Assembly: GCA_963733395.1 (NCBI GenBank)
Contig: CAVTCZ010000022.1
Location: forward strand, 161,958-225,957
Direction of reading: 5' to 3'
DNA: 64,000 nt
From: JADKAV01 sp963733395
GTDB lineage: Bacteria; Actinomycetota; Actinomycetes; S36-B12; UBA10799
This document shows, piece by piece, positions 54,933 to 63,971 of the stretch; positions within the stretch are counted from its first letter, which is position 1, and the number at the start of each line of letters is the position of its first letter. The translations under genes were made by a program, and so were the position numbers. The notes below the pieces were generated by a model. It was not told where the DNA came from and searched no databases. It was given only the letters and a program-made list of their open reading frames with translations.

Positions 54933-56032
54933 GGCAGCGCCGCGCCGGTTCCGGTGGGGTCGCTGGGCGGCGGGTTGAACCCCGCCCGCGATCCGGTGTT
55001 GACCCAGAACCGGATGCTGGAGTACAGCACCGCGACCAGCGGCACCGCGATGACCGCACCCACGATCCCGGCCAGCACCGTGCCGCTCGCGACCGCCACA
55101 CCCACCGCCAACGGGTGCAGGTTGACGGCCTTGCTCATGACCAGCGGCTGCAGGACGTGGCCCTCGAACTGCCCGATCAACACGATCAGCACGATGACGG
55201 CCAGCGCGATCAAGGGCCCGCGTGCGGCCAGCGCCACCACTGCGGCGATGGCGGTGGCGATCGGCGCGCCGATGAGCGGGATGAAGGAGAAGAGGAACAC
55301 CAACAGGGCGAGCGGGAAGGCCAGCGGGACGCGCAGCACCAGCAGGCCGATCAGCACCAGCACGGCATTGACGAAGGCGACCACCACGATGCCGCGGGTG
55401 TAGCCGGCGAAGGAGCCCCAGGCGACCTGACCGACCCCGTCGATCCGGCCGCGCTGCCGCTGCGGGAACAGGCCCACCATCCACGCCCAGATCTCACGGC
55501 CGCCGAGCAGGAAGAACACGGAGGCGAAGATCGCCAGCGCGAAGCCGGTGAAGAACTCGACGATCGTGCCCGAAGCCCCGATCGCCGTGGAGGCCAAGTC
55601 GCTCTGGTGCTCGGTGATCCAGGTGCGTGCGGCATTGACGTACTCGGTGATCGCATCCGAGGTCAGGTGCAGCGGCCCGGTCTCCAACCATCGCAGGATC
55701 TCGTCGATGCCCTGCCGGAACTGGATGGACAGGCCCTCCCACTGCCCGGCCACCTGGGTTCCGATGAACACGAAGACCCCGACGATCAACGCCACGACCG
55801 CGACCAATCCGATGGCGACGGCGACGCCACGCGGCATCGCGCCGTGCAGCACGTTGACCAGCGGCGCGACCAGCGCGGCGATGATCAGGGCCACGAACAG
55901 TGCGACGGCGACGAACTCGACCGCGATGAGTATCTGCAAGGCCACGAACGCCATGGCGAGCAGCACGAGCAACCGCCAGCCGAACGCCGCGGCGACCTGC
56001 ATCCCATGGGGGATCTCGTCGTCGGGGCGCAC
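54929..56032 (-). CDS. AI-2E family transporter (PerM-like)
   Basis: The 367-residue protein has the seven-to-eight-helix pattern of this family. Diagnostic pieces are VALFVALIIAALVAPLVNVL, the long amphipathic periplasmic segment, FALLGGREIW-like, PLIGAPIATAIAAVVAL, GQFEGHVLQPLVMSKAVNLHPLAV and GIVGAVIAVPLVAVL. Members export autoinducer-2, ions or unknown solutes. GTG 56032 (VRPDDEIPHGMQ) is preferred; GTG 56068 is possible. Confidence 0.88.
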   Translation of the reverse strand: MRPDDEIPHGMQVAAAFGWRLLVLLAMAFVALQILIAVEFVAVALFVALIIAALVAPLVNVLHGAMPRGVAVAIGLVAVVALIVGVFVFIGTQVAGQWEGLSIQFRQGIDEILRWLETGPLHLTSDAITEYVNAARTWITEHQSDLASTAIGASGTIVEFFTGFALAIFASVFFLLGGREIWAWMVGLFPQRQRGRIDGVGQVAWGSFAGYTRGIVVVAFVNAVLVLIGLLVLRVPLAFPLALLVFLFSFIPLIGAPIATAIAAVVALAARGPLIALAVIVLIVLIGQFEGHVLQPLVMSKAVNLHPLAVGVAVASGTVLAGIVGAVIAVPLVAVLYSSIRFWVNTGSRAGFNPPPSDPTGTGAALP

Positions 56033-56133
56033 CCGCTCATCGTGCCACGGCCCGGAACCCCGCCGCACACAGGAACCGCGGTTCCGCTACCCGGCTCGGC
56101 CCGATCGACCTACCCTGATCGAGGAGGTGGCGG

Positions 56134-57879
56134 GTGACCACAGCACATCCTTGGGGGACGCTGCGACGCCCCGGCACGCCCGCCGCCCCGGCACCTCCGC
56201 AGGAACACCACCGGCCCCTGGACGTACTGCAGTGGACCGCCGACCACGACCCCGAACTCACCGGGACCGTGCTGCCGGCGGCGATGACCGTGGCGGAGTC
56301 GCTGCTGGTCGTCCACCGGGGACGGGTCCGTGTGGCGCTGGATCGGCAGACCCTCCGCGGATATGTGCTGGCGACCTCCCTGCGCCGCCACCTCGCCGAG
56401 CCGGAACTGTCCGAGCCGGTCGCGGGCCGGCCCGTTCTGGAACTCGCCGGCCCGGTGGCGGCGGGCCGGCCATGGCTTCAGCGCTGGCACCCGTGTTCGC
56501 TGGTGAGCCTGCCGCTGCTGGTCGACGGCCACAGCCACGGGGCCCTGCTGGCCCTCACGTACACACGTTCCTGCAACTCCGACGACCTGCAGACGCTGCG
56601 CGCATGCGCCGAGCGGGTGGCGCTGCGCCTGGCGCTGCGGGACGCCCAGCGGCAGCTCGAGCTGACCCGGCTGGCACTGGACGCGGTGCCGGCACCGGCC
56701 GTGGCGCTCGACGCCCGCGGGCGGGTACGGGTGTGCAACGAGACCGCGCAGCGGACGTACGCGTTGTCCGAGGAGGAGGCGCTGGGCCGGCCGCTGACCG
56801 ACGTGGCGCGATCCGGCTCAGGGGACGCGGTCGAGGTGACCTCGCTGCCCCGTGACGGCGACACCGGACTCAGTTTCGCCGACCGCACCGCGGAGCTGGA
56901 GGCGACCGCGGAGCGGGACCGCCAGCGGTCCCTGGCGCACATGGTCCTCGAGTCCCTGCCGGGACGGGCCTGCGTCCTCGACCATGCCGGGATCGTCGTG
57001 AGCACCAACCAGGCCTTCGACCGGGAGGGACCGCTGGGCCGGGGCAAACGATCGGCGCTGCCGCCGGGTTCGGACTACCTGGCCTGGCTGGCGGGCACCG
57101 ACGAGGAACTGCACGGCTGCCTCGACGACGTGCTCCACGGCCGCCTGGCCTCGGTCACCGGGCAGCTGGACACGACGTTCCGCCGCCGCCAGCGCTGGAC
57201 CGAGATCCACGCCACCGCCGCCCCGGAACCGGAAGCAGCGGCACTTGTCCTGCACATCGACATCACCGCGCGCAAGGAGGCGGAGCTCGACCTCGAGCAC
57301 CGCGCGACCCACGACCCGCTGACGGGTCTGCCCAACCGGGTGCTTCTGGTCGACCGTCTCACCCACGCACTGATCCGGTCCGCCCGGGCGCACACCAACG
57401 TCGGCATCCTGTTCTGCGACCTCGACCGGTTCAAGGAGGTGAACACCCAGTTCGGCCATGCCGGCGGGGACAGGCTGCTCATCGAGGTCGGCCGCCGCCT
57501 GCAGCACGCCTGCCGTACCTCCGACACGGTCGCACGGGTCTCCGGCGACGAGTTCGTCGTCCTGCTCGAGGACGTCTCAGGCCCGCCGGAGGTGGAGGAG
57601 GTGGCTGATCGCATCCTCGAGTCGCTGGCCGCACCGGTCGACCTCGACGGCGGGGAGGCCCGCACCGGCGCGAGCATCGGCTTGGTGCTCAGCCCGGGCG
57701 TGCCGCGCGCCGGCATGGCCAGCGTGCAAAGACTCGTCGCGCAGGTCGACGCGGCAATGTACGCCGCGAAGGACGCCGGACGCAACCGGTTCGCCTGGTT
57801 CAGCCCGGAGATGCTGGAGAGGGAGCACGCCCGCCCCAACTTCCTGGAGGCCATGGCACGGCGCTTCCTGAGCCGCTGA
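56134..57879 (+). CDS. GAF-PAS-GGDEF diguanylate cyclase
   Basis: The 581-residue protein starts at GTG after GAGGAGG. A GAF-like region (about 30-175, SLPLLVDGHSHGALLALTY), a PAS (about 180-240) and a second PAS-like domain (about 270-380, ending LHIDITARKEAE) precede GGDEF: HRATHDPLTGLPNRVLL, LFCDLDRFKEVNTQFGHAGGDRLL, then the active loop VARVSGDEFVVLL. The first Gly is Ser (SGDEF), a variant usually still active. No membrane segment. The gene is followed 92 bases later by another cyclase. Confidence 0.9.
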   Translation: MTTAHPWGTLRRPGTPAAPAPPQEHHRPLDVLQWTADHDPELTGTVLPAAMTVAESLLVVHRGRVRVALDRQTLRGYVLATSLRRHLAEPELSEPVAGRPVLELAGPVAAGRPWLQRWHPCSLVSLPLLVDGHSHGALLALTYTRSCNSDDLQTLRACAERVALRLALRDAQRQLELTRLALDAVPAPAVALDARGRVRVCNETAQRTYALSEEEALGRPLTDVARSGSGDAVEVTSLPRDGDTGLSFADRTAELEATAERDRQRSLAHMVLESLPGRACVLDHAGIVVSTNQAFDREGPLGRGKRSALPPGSDYLAWLAGTDEELHGCLDDVLHGRLASVTGQLDTTFRRRQRWTEIHATAAPEPEAAALVLHIDITARKEAELDLEHRATHDPLTGLPNRVLLVDRLTHALIRSARAHTNVGILFCDLDRFKEVNTQFGHAGGDRLLIEVGRRLQHACRTSDTVARVSGDEFVVLLEDVSGPPEVEEVADRILESLAAPVDLDGGEARTGASIGLVLSPGVPRAGMASVQRLVAQVDAAMYAAKDAGRNRFAWFSPEMLEREHARPNFLEAMARRFLSR

Positions 57880-57970
57880 CGGGGTCCGCACAGCGGGCAT
57901 CACTCTCCCGGGTGACTTGGGCAGCGCCACCCGCCATCGTCACGCTCCGCAACATTACCCTGATCATGAA

Positions 57971-60900
57971 ATGTCCAGAACCGGCTCCGGGAGCCACGAG
58001 TCTCCGGGGATGCACGAGGTGGAGGCGCAGGTCCTCCGCAACATCCCCGATGTGGTCCTGCGTTTCGGCGCCGACGGCCTGCTTGATTGGGCGTCCCCCT
58101 CCCTCGAGCACGTCTTCGGGTACGTCCCGGCGGAGGTGGTGGGGACCGAGTTCCGCCCGTGCGACCCCGGCGACTACGAGCAACTGCTGATCAGCCTCGG
58201 GGAGGCGGTGGAGGCCCGCGCGCCCGGCGGCAGTTGGCGGTTCCCCGCCTACAAGGCCGATGGCACAGCCGTCCTGGTCGACCTGAGCGCCCGCTTCGAG
58301 TACGACGATGAGGGCGGGCTCGAGCACATGGTGGCCGTCATGCGCGAGCTCGCCGAGCGCGGCGTCCCCGACAACTTCCTGCAGATCCTGGCCGACAACA
58401 CCTCCGACGTCGTCCTCGTGCTCGACCCCGCGATGGAGGTGCTGTGGGCCTCACCATCGACGCGCAAGGTGCTGGGCCACCGGCCGACCCACCTGGTGGG
58501 CTCCGCGCGGCAGATCATCCCCGCCGACGATGTCGACTCCATCCGTGAACAACTCGACGCCGCTGTGCGCGAGCAGGCGGCCACCCGGCGCACACGCATG
58601 CGCATGCTGCGGTCCGACGGCAGCCCGGTGTGGATGGACGTCAGCGCATCCCTGGTGTGGAAAGACACGACACTGGAGTACATCGTCGCGTCGCTGCGCG
58701 ACATCGACGAGCAGGTACGCATGGAGGAAGCGCTGCGGGACTCGGTGACCAGATACCAGATCCTCGTCGAGAACGCCCACGACGTCGTGTACCGGGTGGA
58801 CGCACGCGGCCGGGTGGAGTGGATCGCACCCAACATCACCGCACTCGCCGGATGGGATCCCGCCGATGTCGTGGGCAGACACCGCCGGGACTTCGTCCAT
58901 CCCGACGACGCCCGCGTGGCCGAGCAGGCCCGGGTGGCTGCCGCCTCCGGACACCCGGCCACGGTCGAGGTGCGCCTGCTCACCGCGGACGGCCGACACC
59001 GCTGGGTGGAGATCAGCAACGCGGTCGTGCAGGACGAGAGCGGCAGCGCGATCGCTGGGGTGGGGGTCATCCGCGACGTGCACGAGCGGCACCAGGCGCA
59101 GGCGGCCCTGGCCGCCAGCGAGCAGATGTTCCGCTCGGCCATGCGGGATTCCGCCATCGGCATGTGCCTGGTCACCCCGGAGGGCCGGATCACCGAGCCC
59201 AACCCGGCTCTGTGCGAGTTCCTGGCGCGGTCGGCCGCTCAGCTGGCCACCTTCACCTGGCAGGAGCTGGAGGATCCGGCCGAGGTCGAACAGGACCTCC
59301 ATCTGCTCGAGGGACTGCTCGCCGGCCGGACCGGCGCCGTGCGCGGGATCCGCCATTACATCCTCCCCGACGGCACCCGGGTGGCCGGGGACGTGACGCT
59401 CAGCACCATCCTCGACGCCCGCGGTGTGGTCACCGGCTTCGTCGCGCAGATCGTCGCCGTCACCGAGCAGTTGCGCATGCAGGAGCAGTTGACCGCCTCG
59501 GAGGAGCACTACCGGCTGCTGGCCGACTCGGTGTCGGACGTGGTCGTGCGGGCCGACAACGACGGCGTCCTGGTCTGGGCGTCGCGCTCGCTCACCCCGG
59601 CCACCGGCTGGCAGGCCGGCGACGTGACCGGACGTCACTTCCTGGACCTGGTGCACCCCAACGACGTCGAGACCGTGGCCAGGGAGCAGGCCGGACTGCT
59701 GCGGGGCGAGTCCGCCGCCTACGAGGTCCGCATCCTCACCTCCGAGGGCGAGTACCGCTGGTTCGCGTTGTCGGTCAACCCGCTGCGCGACCGCCACGGT
59801 GGGGTGACCGGCCAGGTCGGCACCTGGCGGGACATCAGCGGCGAAGTGGCCACCCGCCGGCTGCTGGCACAGCGGGAGGCCGAGTTCCGCGAGATCGCCG
59901 AGCACGCCGCCGACGTGGTGCTGCGCCTCGATGCGTCGGATGAGATCACGTGGGCCTCGGCGAGCACCCGGGACGTCATGGGGTACGTCAGCCGGGACTT
60001 CCTGGGTCTCGACCCGAAGGTCTTCGTCCACCCCGACGACCTGAGTCGCTACCGGGAGTTCGCCCACAACCTGCAACCGGACATCCCGGCGAGGATCACT
60101 CTGCGGGCACGCTGCGCGGACGGGCAGTACCGGTGGTTCGCCGTGATCGCCACCCTCATCTTCGGCCCGGACGGCGAGCTGGTGAGCCAGATCATCGGCA
60201 TGCGCAACATCGACGGCGAGGTCCGCGCCGTCGAGGCATTGGCCCGCAGCGAGGAGCAGTTCCGGCTGGCCATGACCTCGGCGCCGAGCGGCATGGCAGT
60301 CGTGGACCTGTCAGGTCGCTTCGAGCAGGTCAACGAGTCGCTGGCGGCGATGGTCGGGCAGGACCGCGAGTGGCTGCTGCGGCACTCGCTGCGCGACATC
60401 GTGCACCCCGACGACTGGCCGCGGGTCCTGGTGTCTCACGACCGGCTCATCGCCGGTTGGCTGCCGGCTGCCATGGAGGAGATCCGGCTGGTCCACGACG
60501 ACGGCGCCACTGTGTGGGTGCAGAGCTCCCTGGCCGTGCTCCGCGAGGAGGACGGGCCGCCGCTGTCGTTCGTCGCCCAGTTCATCGACGTGACGGAGGC
60601 CCGGGAGGCCCGGGACGCCCTGCGGCACGCCGCGACCCACGATCCGCTGACCATGCTGGGCAACCGCCGCGGGCTGTCGGAATCGCTGGAACAGGTCCTG
60701 TCCCACACCCCGCGCACGGGGACCCTGATCGGCATCCTCGCCCTGGACCTCGACGGGCTGAAGCCGGTCAACGACCGCTACGGGCACGCCGCCGGCGACG
60801 AAGTGCTCGTAACGGTGGGCCAGCGGCTGCGCGCGACCGTGCGCAAGGACGACCCGATCGCCCGCATGGGCGGCGACGAGTTCGTCGTCTTGCTGGTGGC

Positions 60901-61126
60901 GGTGCACACCCAGGAGCAGGTGGTCGAGATCGCGGAGAAGATCCGGGACGCACTGGGCCGGGAGATCCCCCTCGGGGAGGGCGAGCCGGTCCGGATCACC
61001 GCGAGCATCGGCGCGGTCCTGGCCGAACCCGGTGACGAGCCCAGCCTGCTGCTGCGCCAGGCGGACGCCGCCCTGTACGAGGCGAAGCAGGCAGGCCGGG
61101 ACCAGGTGGTGGTCAAGGAGCGGTGA
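57971..61126 (+). CDS. Seven-PAS GGDEF diguanylate cyclase
   Basis: The 1051-residue cytosolic protein carries about seven successive PAS domains of roughly 120 residues. Openings such as IPDVVLRFGADGLLDWASPS, TSDVVLVLDPAMEVLWASPS, AHDVVYRVDARGRVEWIAPN, VSDVVVRADNDGVLVWASRS and AADVVLRLDASDEITWASAS recur. PAS 4 and 7 differ (FRSAMRDSAIGMCLV, FRLAMTSAPSGMAVV). The C-terminal GGDEF domain has THDPLTMLGNRRGL, ALDLDGLKPVNDRYGHAAGDEVL, an RxxD I-site (RKDD) and ARMGGDEFVVLL. ATG 57971 is chosen. It ends six bases before the convergent P450. Confidence 0.9.
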   Translation: MSRTGSGSHESPGMHEVEAQVLRNIPDVVLRFGADGLLDWASPSLEHVFGYVPAEVVGTEFRPCDPGDYEQLLISLGEAVEARAPGGSWRFPAYKADGTAVLVDLSARFEYDDEGGLEHMVAVMRELAERGVPDNFLQILADNTSDVVLVLDPAMEVLWASPSTRKVLGHRPTHLVGSARQIIPADDVDSIREQLDAAVREQAATRRTRMRMLRSDGSPVWMDVSASLVWKDTTLEYIVASLRDIDEQVRMEEALRDSVTRYQILVENAHDVVYRVDARGRVEWIAPNITALAGWDPADVVGRHRRDFVHPDDARVAEQARVAAASGHPATVEVRLLTADGRHRWVEISNAVVQDESGSAIAGVGVIRDVHERHQAQAALAASEQMFRSAMRDSAIGMCLVTPEGRITEPNPALCEFLARSAAQLATFTWQELEDPAEVEQDLHLLEGLLAGRTGAVRGIRHYILPDGTRVAGDVTLSTILDARGVVTGFVAQIVAVTEQLRMQEQLTASEEHYRLLADSVSDVVVRADNDGVLVWASRSLTPATGWQAGDVTGRHFLDLVHPNDVETVAREQAGLLRGESAAYEVRILTSEGEYRWFALSVNPLRDRHGGVTGQVGTWRDISGEVATRRLLAQREAEFREIAEHAADVVLRLDASDEITWASASTRDVMGYVSRDFLGLDPKVFVHPDDLSRYREFAHNLQPDIPARITLRARCADGQYRWFAVIATLIFGPDGELVSQIIGMRNIDGEVRAVEALARSEEQFRLAMTSAPSGMAVVDLSGRFEQVNESLAAMVGQDREWLLRHSLRDIVHPDDWPRVLVSHDRLIAGWLPAAMEEIRLVHDDGATVWVQSSLAVLREEDGPPLSFVAQFIDVTEAREARDALRHAATHDPLTMLGNRRGLSESLEQVLSHTPRTGTLIGILALDLDGLKPVNDRYGHAAGDEVLVTVGQRLRATVRKDDPIARMGGDEFVVLLVAVHTQEQVVEIAEKIRDALGREIPLGEGEPVRITASIGAVLAEPGDEPSLLLRQADAALYEAKQAGRDQVVVKER

Positions 61127-61132
61127 CGGCGG

Positions 61133-62333
61133 CTACCCGCGGCCGTACGGACGCCGCCGCACCCGCAACGGCATCCCACCCACCGGGCGCAGTGTGACCT
61201 CCGGCTTCATCCGTACGGTCCTGACCACCTCGAACCGGTACCGCTCCCGCAGGTGGTCCAGGATGATCGGCCCCTCCACCAGCGACATGCCGCGGCCGAT
61301 GCACAACCGTGGTCCCGCACCGAAGGGGACGTAACCGGTGCGCGGGATCGGGCGACCGGGCCGGAACTCCTCGGGGGCGTCCCACGTGGCCGGGTGCCGG
61401 TGCAGCCAGTACGGCGAGGTGATGATGAGCGCGTTCTCTGGGATCTCGATACCTGCCAACTCATCGGGGCCCAGGGCCTGCCGCGTGATCAGCCACGCCG
61501 GCGGATACAAGCGCAGCGCCTCGTCGAAGACGTCCGCGCTGGCGCGCGTCGGTCGGGTGTTGGGCGAGCAGGTAGAGGCTCCAGGTCAGGGCGCTGGCGA
61601 CCGTCTCGTGCCCGGCGACCAGGAAGGTGACGACCTGGTCGCGCACGGTCTGCGGGTCGGCGCCGTCCTGCAGCAGGCGCAGCAGCGTCCCCTCGGGAGC
61701 GGGCCGAGCGGTCAACTCGCGCACCGCCTGGTCCAGCCGCGCCTTGGCCGCGCTCAACTGCCGGTTGTTCGGCGTCGGCAGCCACATCGGCGCCGACAGG
61801 GGCGAGGACTTCTTGACCACCACTTCGAGGCCCGACAGGGTCGCCTCAGCCAGGTCGGCCGCGCTGCCGGTGAGATCCGCGCCGAACAGCACCTCCCCCA
61901 CCACCTCGAGCGTGATGCGCAGGATGTCGGCGTCGACGTCGCGCACCCCGTCGGGCCAGTCGATGCGCGAGCAGGCAGCGTGCGTGGCCTTGTCCACCGC
62001 CGGCGCGAGGTCGGCCCCGAAGGCGGGCTGCACCACCGGCCGCTGTGTGCGCCACAGGTCGGTGTCCGCGGTGAGCAGCCCGAAGCCGGTCAGCATCGAC
62101 AGCCGCCGGTACTGCAGCGTGTCCTTGCCGTAGTTCTTGTGGTTGCCGCGCAGCACCCGGTCCACCGCGTCGGGGTGGTTGACCAGGTACGTCGGCGGGT
62201 TCGGGATCGGGAACTGCACGACGTCCCCGTGCTTGCGCCACGAGGCGCCGAGGAAGCCGAGCGGATCGCGGATCATCGTCGGCGCCCCGCGCATCATGTC
62301 CAGGCCGCTGGGCCCGGGCGCGGTCAGTTCCAC
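61133..62333 (-). pseudogene. Cytochrome P450 with an internal lesion
   Basis: The N-terminal part (GTG 62333, VELTAPGPSG) has the I-helix FLVAGHETVASALTW. The C-terminal part, in another frame, has EALRLYPPAW (ExxR helix) and the haem-binding FGAGPRLCIGRGM. Between LAQHPTDAR and VFDEALRL only about eight residues remain where relatives have about 30-35, and the frame changes, so roughly 80 bases are missing near 61545. That is more than a simple indel. Likely inactive unless the gap is an assembly error. Confidence 0.75.
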
Positions 62334-62380
62334 GCCTCGATCCTGCCAGGTGGTGCGGTGAGCCTCGGGAACTGTCCGCC

Positions 62381-62648
62381 TCAGCGTCTGCGATACACGT
62401 CCGACCGATGCTGGATGGCCATGATCGTGACCTTTTCCTGCACCTGCGTCGATCTCGTAGACAACCCGGTAGTCACCCCTGCGCGCGCTGTGCAGGCCCT
62501 CTAACTCGAAGCGCAGCGGCTTGCCCACACGCTGAGGGTTCTCCGCCAGTGACCCGTAGATGAACCCCACCGCAGCCGCGGCGACCTTCTCCGGCAAGCG
62601 CTCCAGGGCACGCACCGCTGTCGCCGTCCACCTGACGGCGTGGCTCAC
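62381..62648 (-). CDS. RelE/ParE-family toxin, frameshifted
   Basis: GTG 62648 overlaps the antitoxin stop (GTGA). The product starts SHAVRWTATAVRALERLPEKV and reaches RRGDYRVVYEID. It should then continue KVTIMAIQHRSDVYRRR, which is present in the next frame (break near 62440) and ends at 62381. The combined length of about 89 residues is normal. RelE toxins cleave ribosome-bound mRNA. The broken frame would replace the catalytic C-terminus and read on into the P450. Confidence 0.8.
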
Positions 62649-62925
62649 GGCCTAATCCTGGCTAGCGCCTGCTCCTTGGTCATGGCCACCGGCTGCCCGG
62701 CAGCCACCTCGTCACGTGAGCCCGGATCTGGGCCAGCACCTCAGGGTCACTGAGCAACGCCAGGGTCTCCTCGAGCGACTCCAGATCGTCGGCGCTGATC
62801 AGCACCGCGGCAGGCCGTCCGTGCTTGGTGATCGTGACCCGGGCGTGCTCAACCTCGACCTGTTCCACCACCTCGGAAAGCCTGTTCTTGACATCAGCCA
62901 ACGGCAATCGGTCCACCACACTCAT
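62645..62925 (-). CDS. Phd/YefM-family antitoxin, frameshifted near its end
   Basis: ATG 62925 starts SVVDRLPLADVKNRLSEVVEQVE, followed by VTITKHGRPAAVLISADDLESLEETLALLSDPEV, the DNA-binding Phd fold. After AQIRA the frame should shift to DEVAAGQPVAMTKEQALARIRP, which then stops exactly at the toxin start. The shift lies near 62715. Without correction the protein ends a few residues later at 62680 with an unrelated tail. Confidence 0.8.
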
Positions 62926-62999
62926 GGCTATAAGTATGGCTATATTCGATGGCTTGTCAACCACGCCCAGCGACTCACCGCAAGACGGGCCTGCCGGTA

Positions 63000-63241
63000 C
63001 TACTTCTTGATCTTGTCGATGAGGCCCTCGGCCGCGGTCTTCGCCTGGTCGACCCAACCGGATGCCTGCGAGGTGCCGGTGCCCAGCAGATCCTTGGTCT
63101 TGCCGGCGATCTGTCCAGCTGCTTCTTGGCGTCGCCGGCCATGCGGTCCATGCGGCCCTCGTTCTCGAGCTCCTTGTTGCCGGTCACAGCTCCGGCTGCG
63201 ATCTTCGCGCGACCCTTGATGTCGTCCTGCTTGATGGCCAT
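63000..63241 (-). CDS. CsbD family stress protein, frameshifted
   Basis: ATG 63241 starts AIKQDDIKGRAKIAAGAVTG, typical of CsbD, a small stress-induced protein of unknown biochemical role. After GDAKKQ the frame changes near 63118, and AAGQIAGKTKDLLGT then WVDQAKTAAEGLIDKIKK follow to 63000. In actinobacteria csbD is commonly under SigB/SigF-type control. The total of about 80 residues is usual. Confidence 0.8.
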
Positions 63242-63309
63242 GAGTGGCCCCCCTTCTCTCTGCTTCCAGGGTACGCGCGGCGTGGCAAACCCAACGCGAA
63301 CTGGCTTGG

Positions 63310-63875
63310 ATGAACAACGTGAGATCGCTCATAGTCCTGCCGGGAATCTGGAACTCCGGGCCGACGCACTGGCAGACGCTGTGGGAGGCCGCCGACCCAC
63401 GCTTCGTGCGGTTCGCACCGCCGGACTGGGACCTGCCGGTGCGCTCCGAATGGATCGCGGCGCTGGAGGCGGCGGTGGTCGCAGCGCCCGAACCGCCGGT
63501 GCTGGTGGCGCACAGCCTTGCCTGCCTGCTGGTGCCGATGTGGGCGGCGGAGTCGTCGTCGCCGGTCGCGGGGGCATGTCTGGTGCGCGCCGTGGATCCT
63601 GCGTCGCCCGACGTTTCCGGAAGCCGCCGCGGGGTTCCGGGAGGTACCCCGGGAACCGTTGCCGTTCCCGTCGCTGGTGGTGGGGAGTCTGGACGATCCC
63701 TACGCCGACGTGGCCTTCGCCCGGGACCTGGCGGCCGACCTCGGGGCGGAGTTCGTGGTGGCCGGCGCGCTGGGCACATCAACGCCGACTCCCGCCTCGG
63801 GGATGGCCGCCGGGCCAGGAATTGCTTGCCGGCTTCGTGGCCGGGTTGGGTGGGGGTGCCGTCGGGCGCGCGTGA
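63310..63875 (+). pseudogene. RBBP9/YdeN-family serine hydrolase, multiple frame changes
   Basis: ATG 63310 starts a frame with LIVLPGIWNSGPTHWQTLWE and VLVAHSLACLLVPMW, the nucleophile Ser in HSL. The frame then changes near 63600 (continuing FPEAAAGFREVPREPLPFPSLVVGS), again near 63770 (GHINADSRLGD with the catalytic His) and near 63805 (PPGQELLAGFVAGLGG). All parts belong to one ordinary hydrolase of about 188 residues. Three lesions in 200 bases suggest decay or poor local sequence. Confidence 0.75.
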
Positions 63876-63897
63876 TGTCGTATAGTTGAGGAACCGA

Positions 63898-63971
63898 CGC
63901 GGGGTGGAGCAGTTCGGTAGCTCGCTGGGCTCGTGACCCAGAGGTCGCGGGTTCCAATCCCGCCCCCGCCA
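63898..63971 (+). tRNA. Initiator-type tRNA-Met with an atypical anticodon (CGT)
   Basis: A complete cloverleaf can be drawn. Initiator hallmarks are the unpaired C1:C72 end and three consecutive G:C pairs at the base of the anticodon stem (CTGGG/CCCAG). However, the anticodon loop reads CTCGTGA rather than CTCATAA, giving anticodon CGT, and the T-loop reads TTCCAAT with a pyrimidine at position 57. CCA is not encoded. TATAGT at 63881-63886 could be a -10 box. Confidence 0.75.

Noticed and set aside
63898..63971. Ordinary tRNA-Thr(CGT)
   Set aside because: The body has initiator-specific features (C1:C72 mismatch, three G:C pairs in the anticodon stem) that elongator tRNA-Thr lacks.
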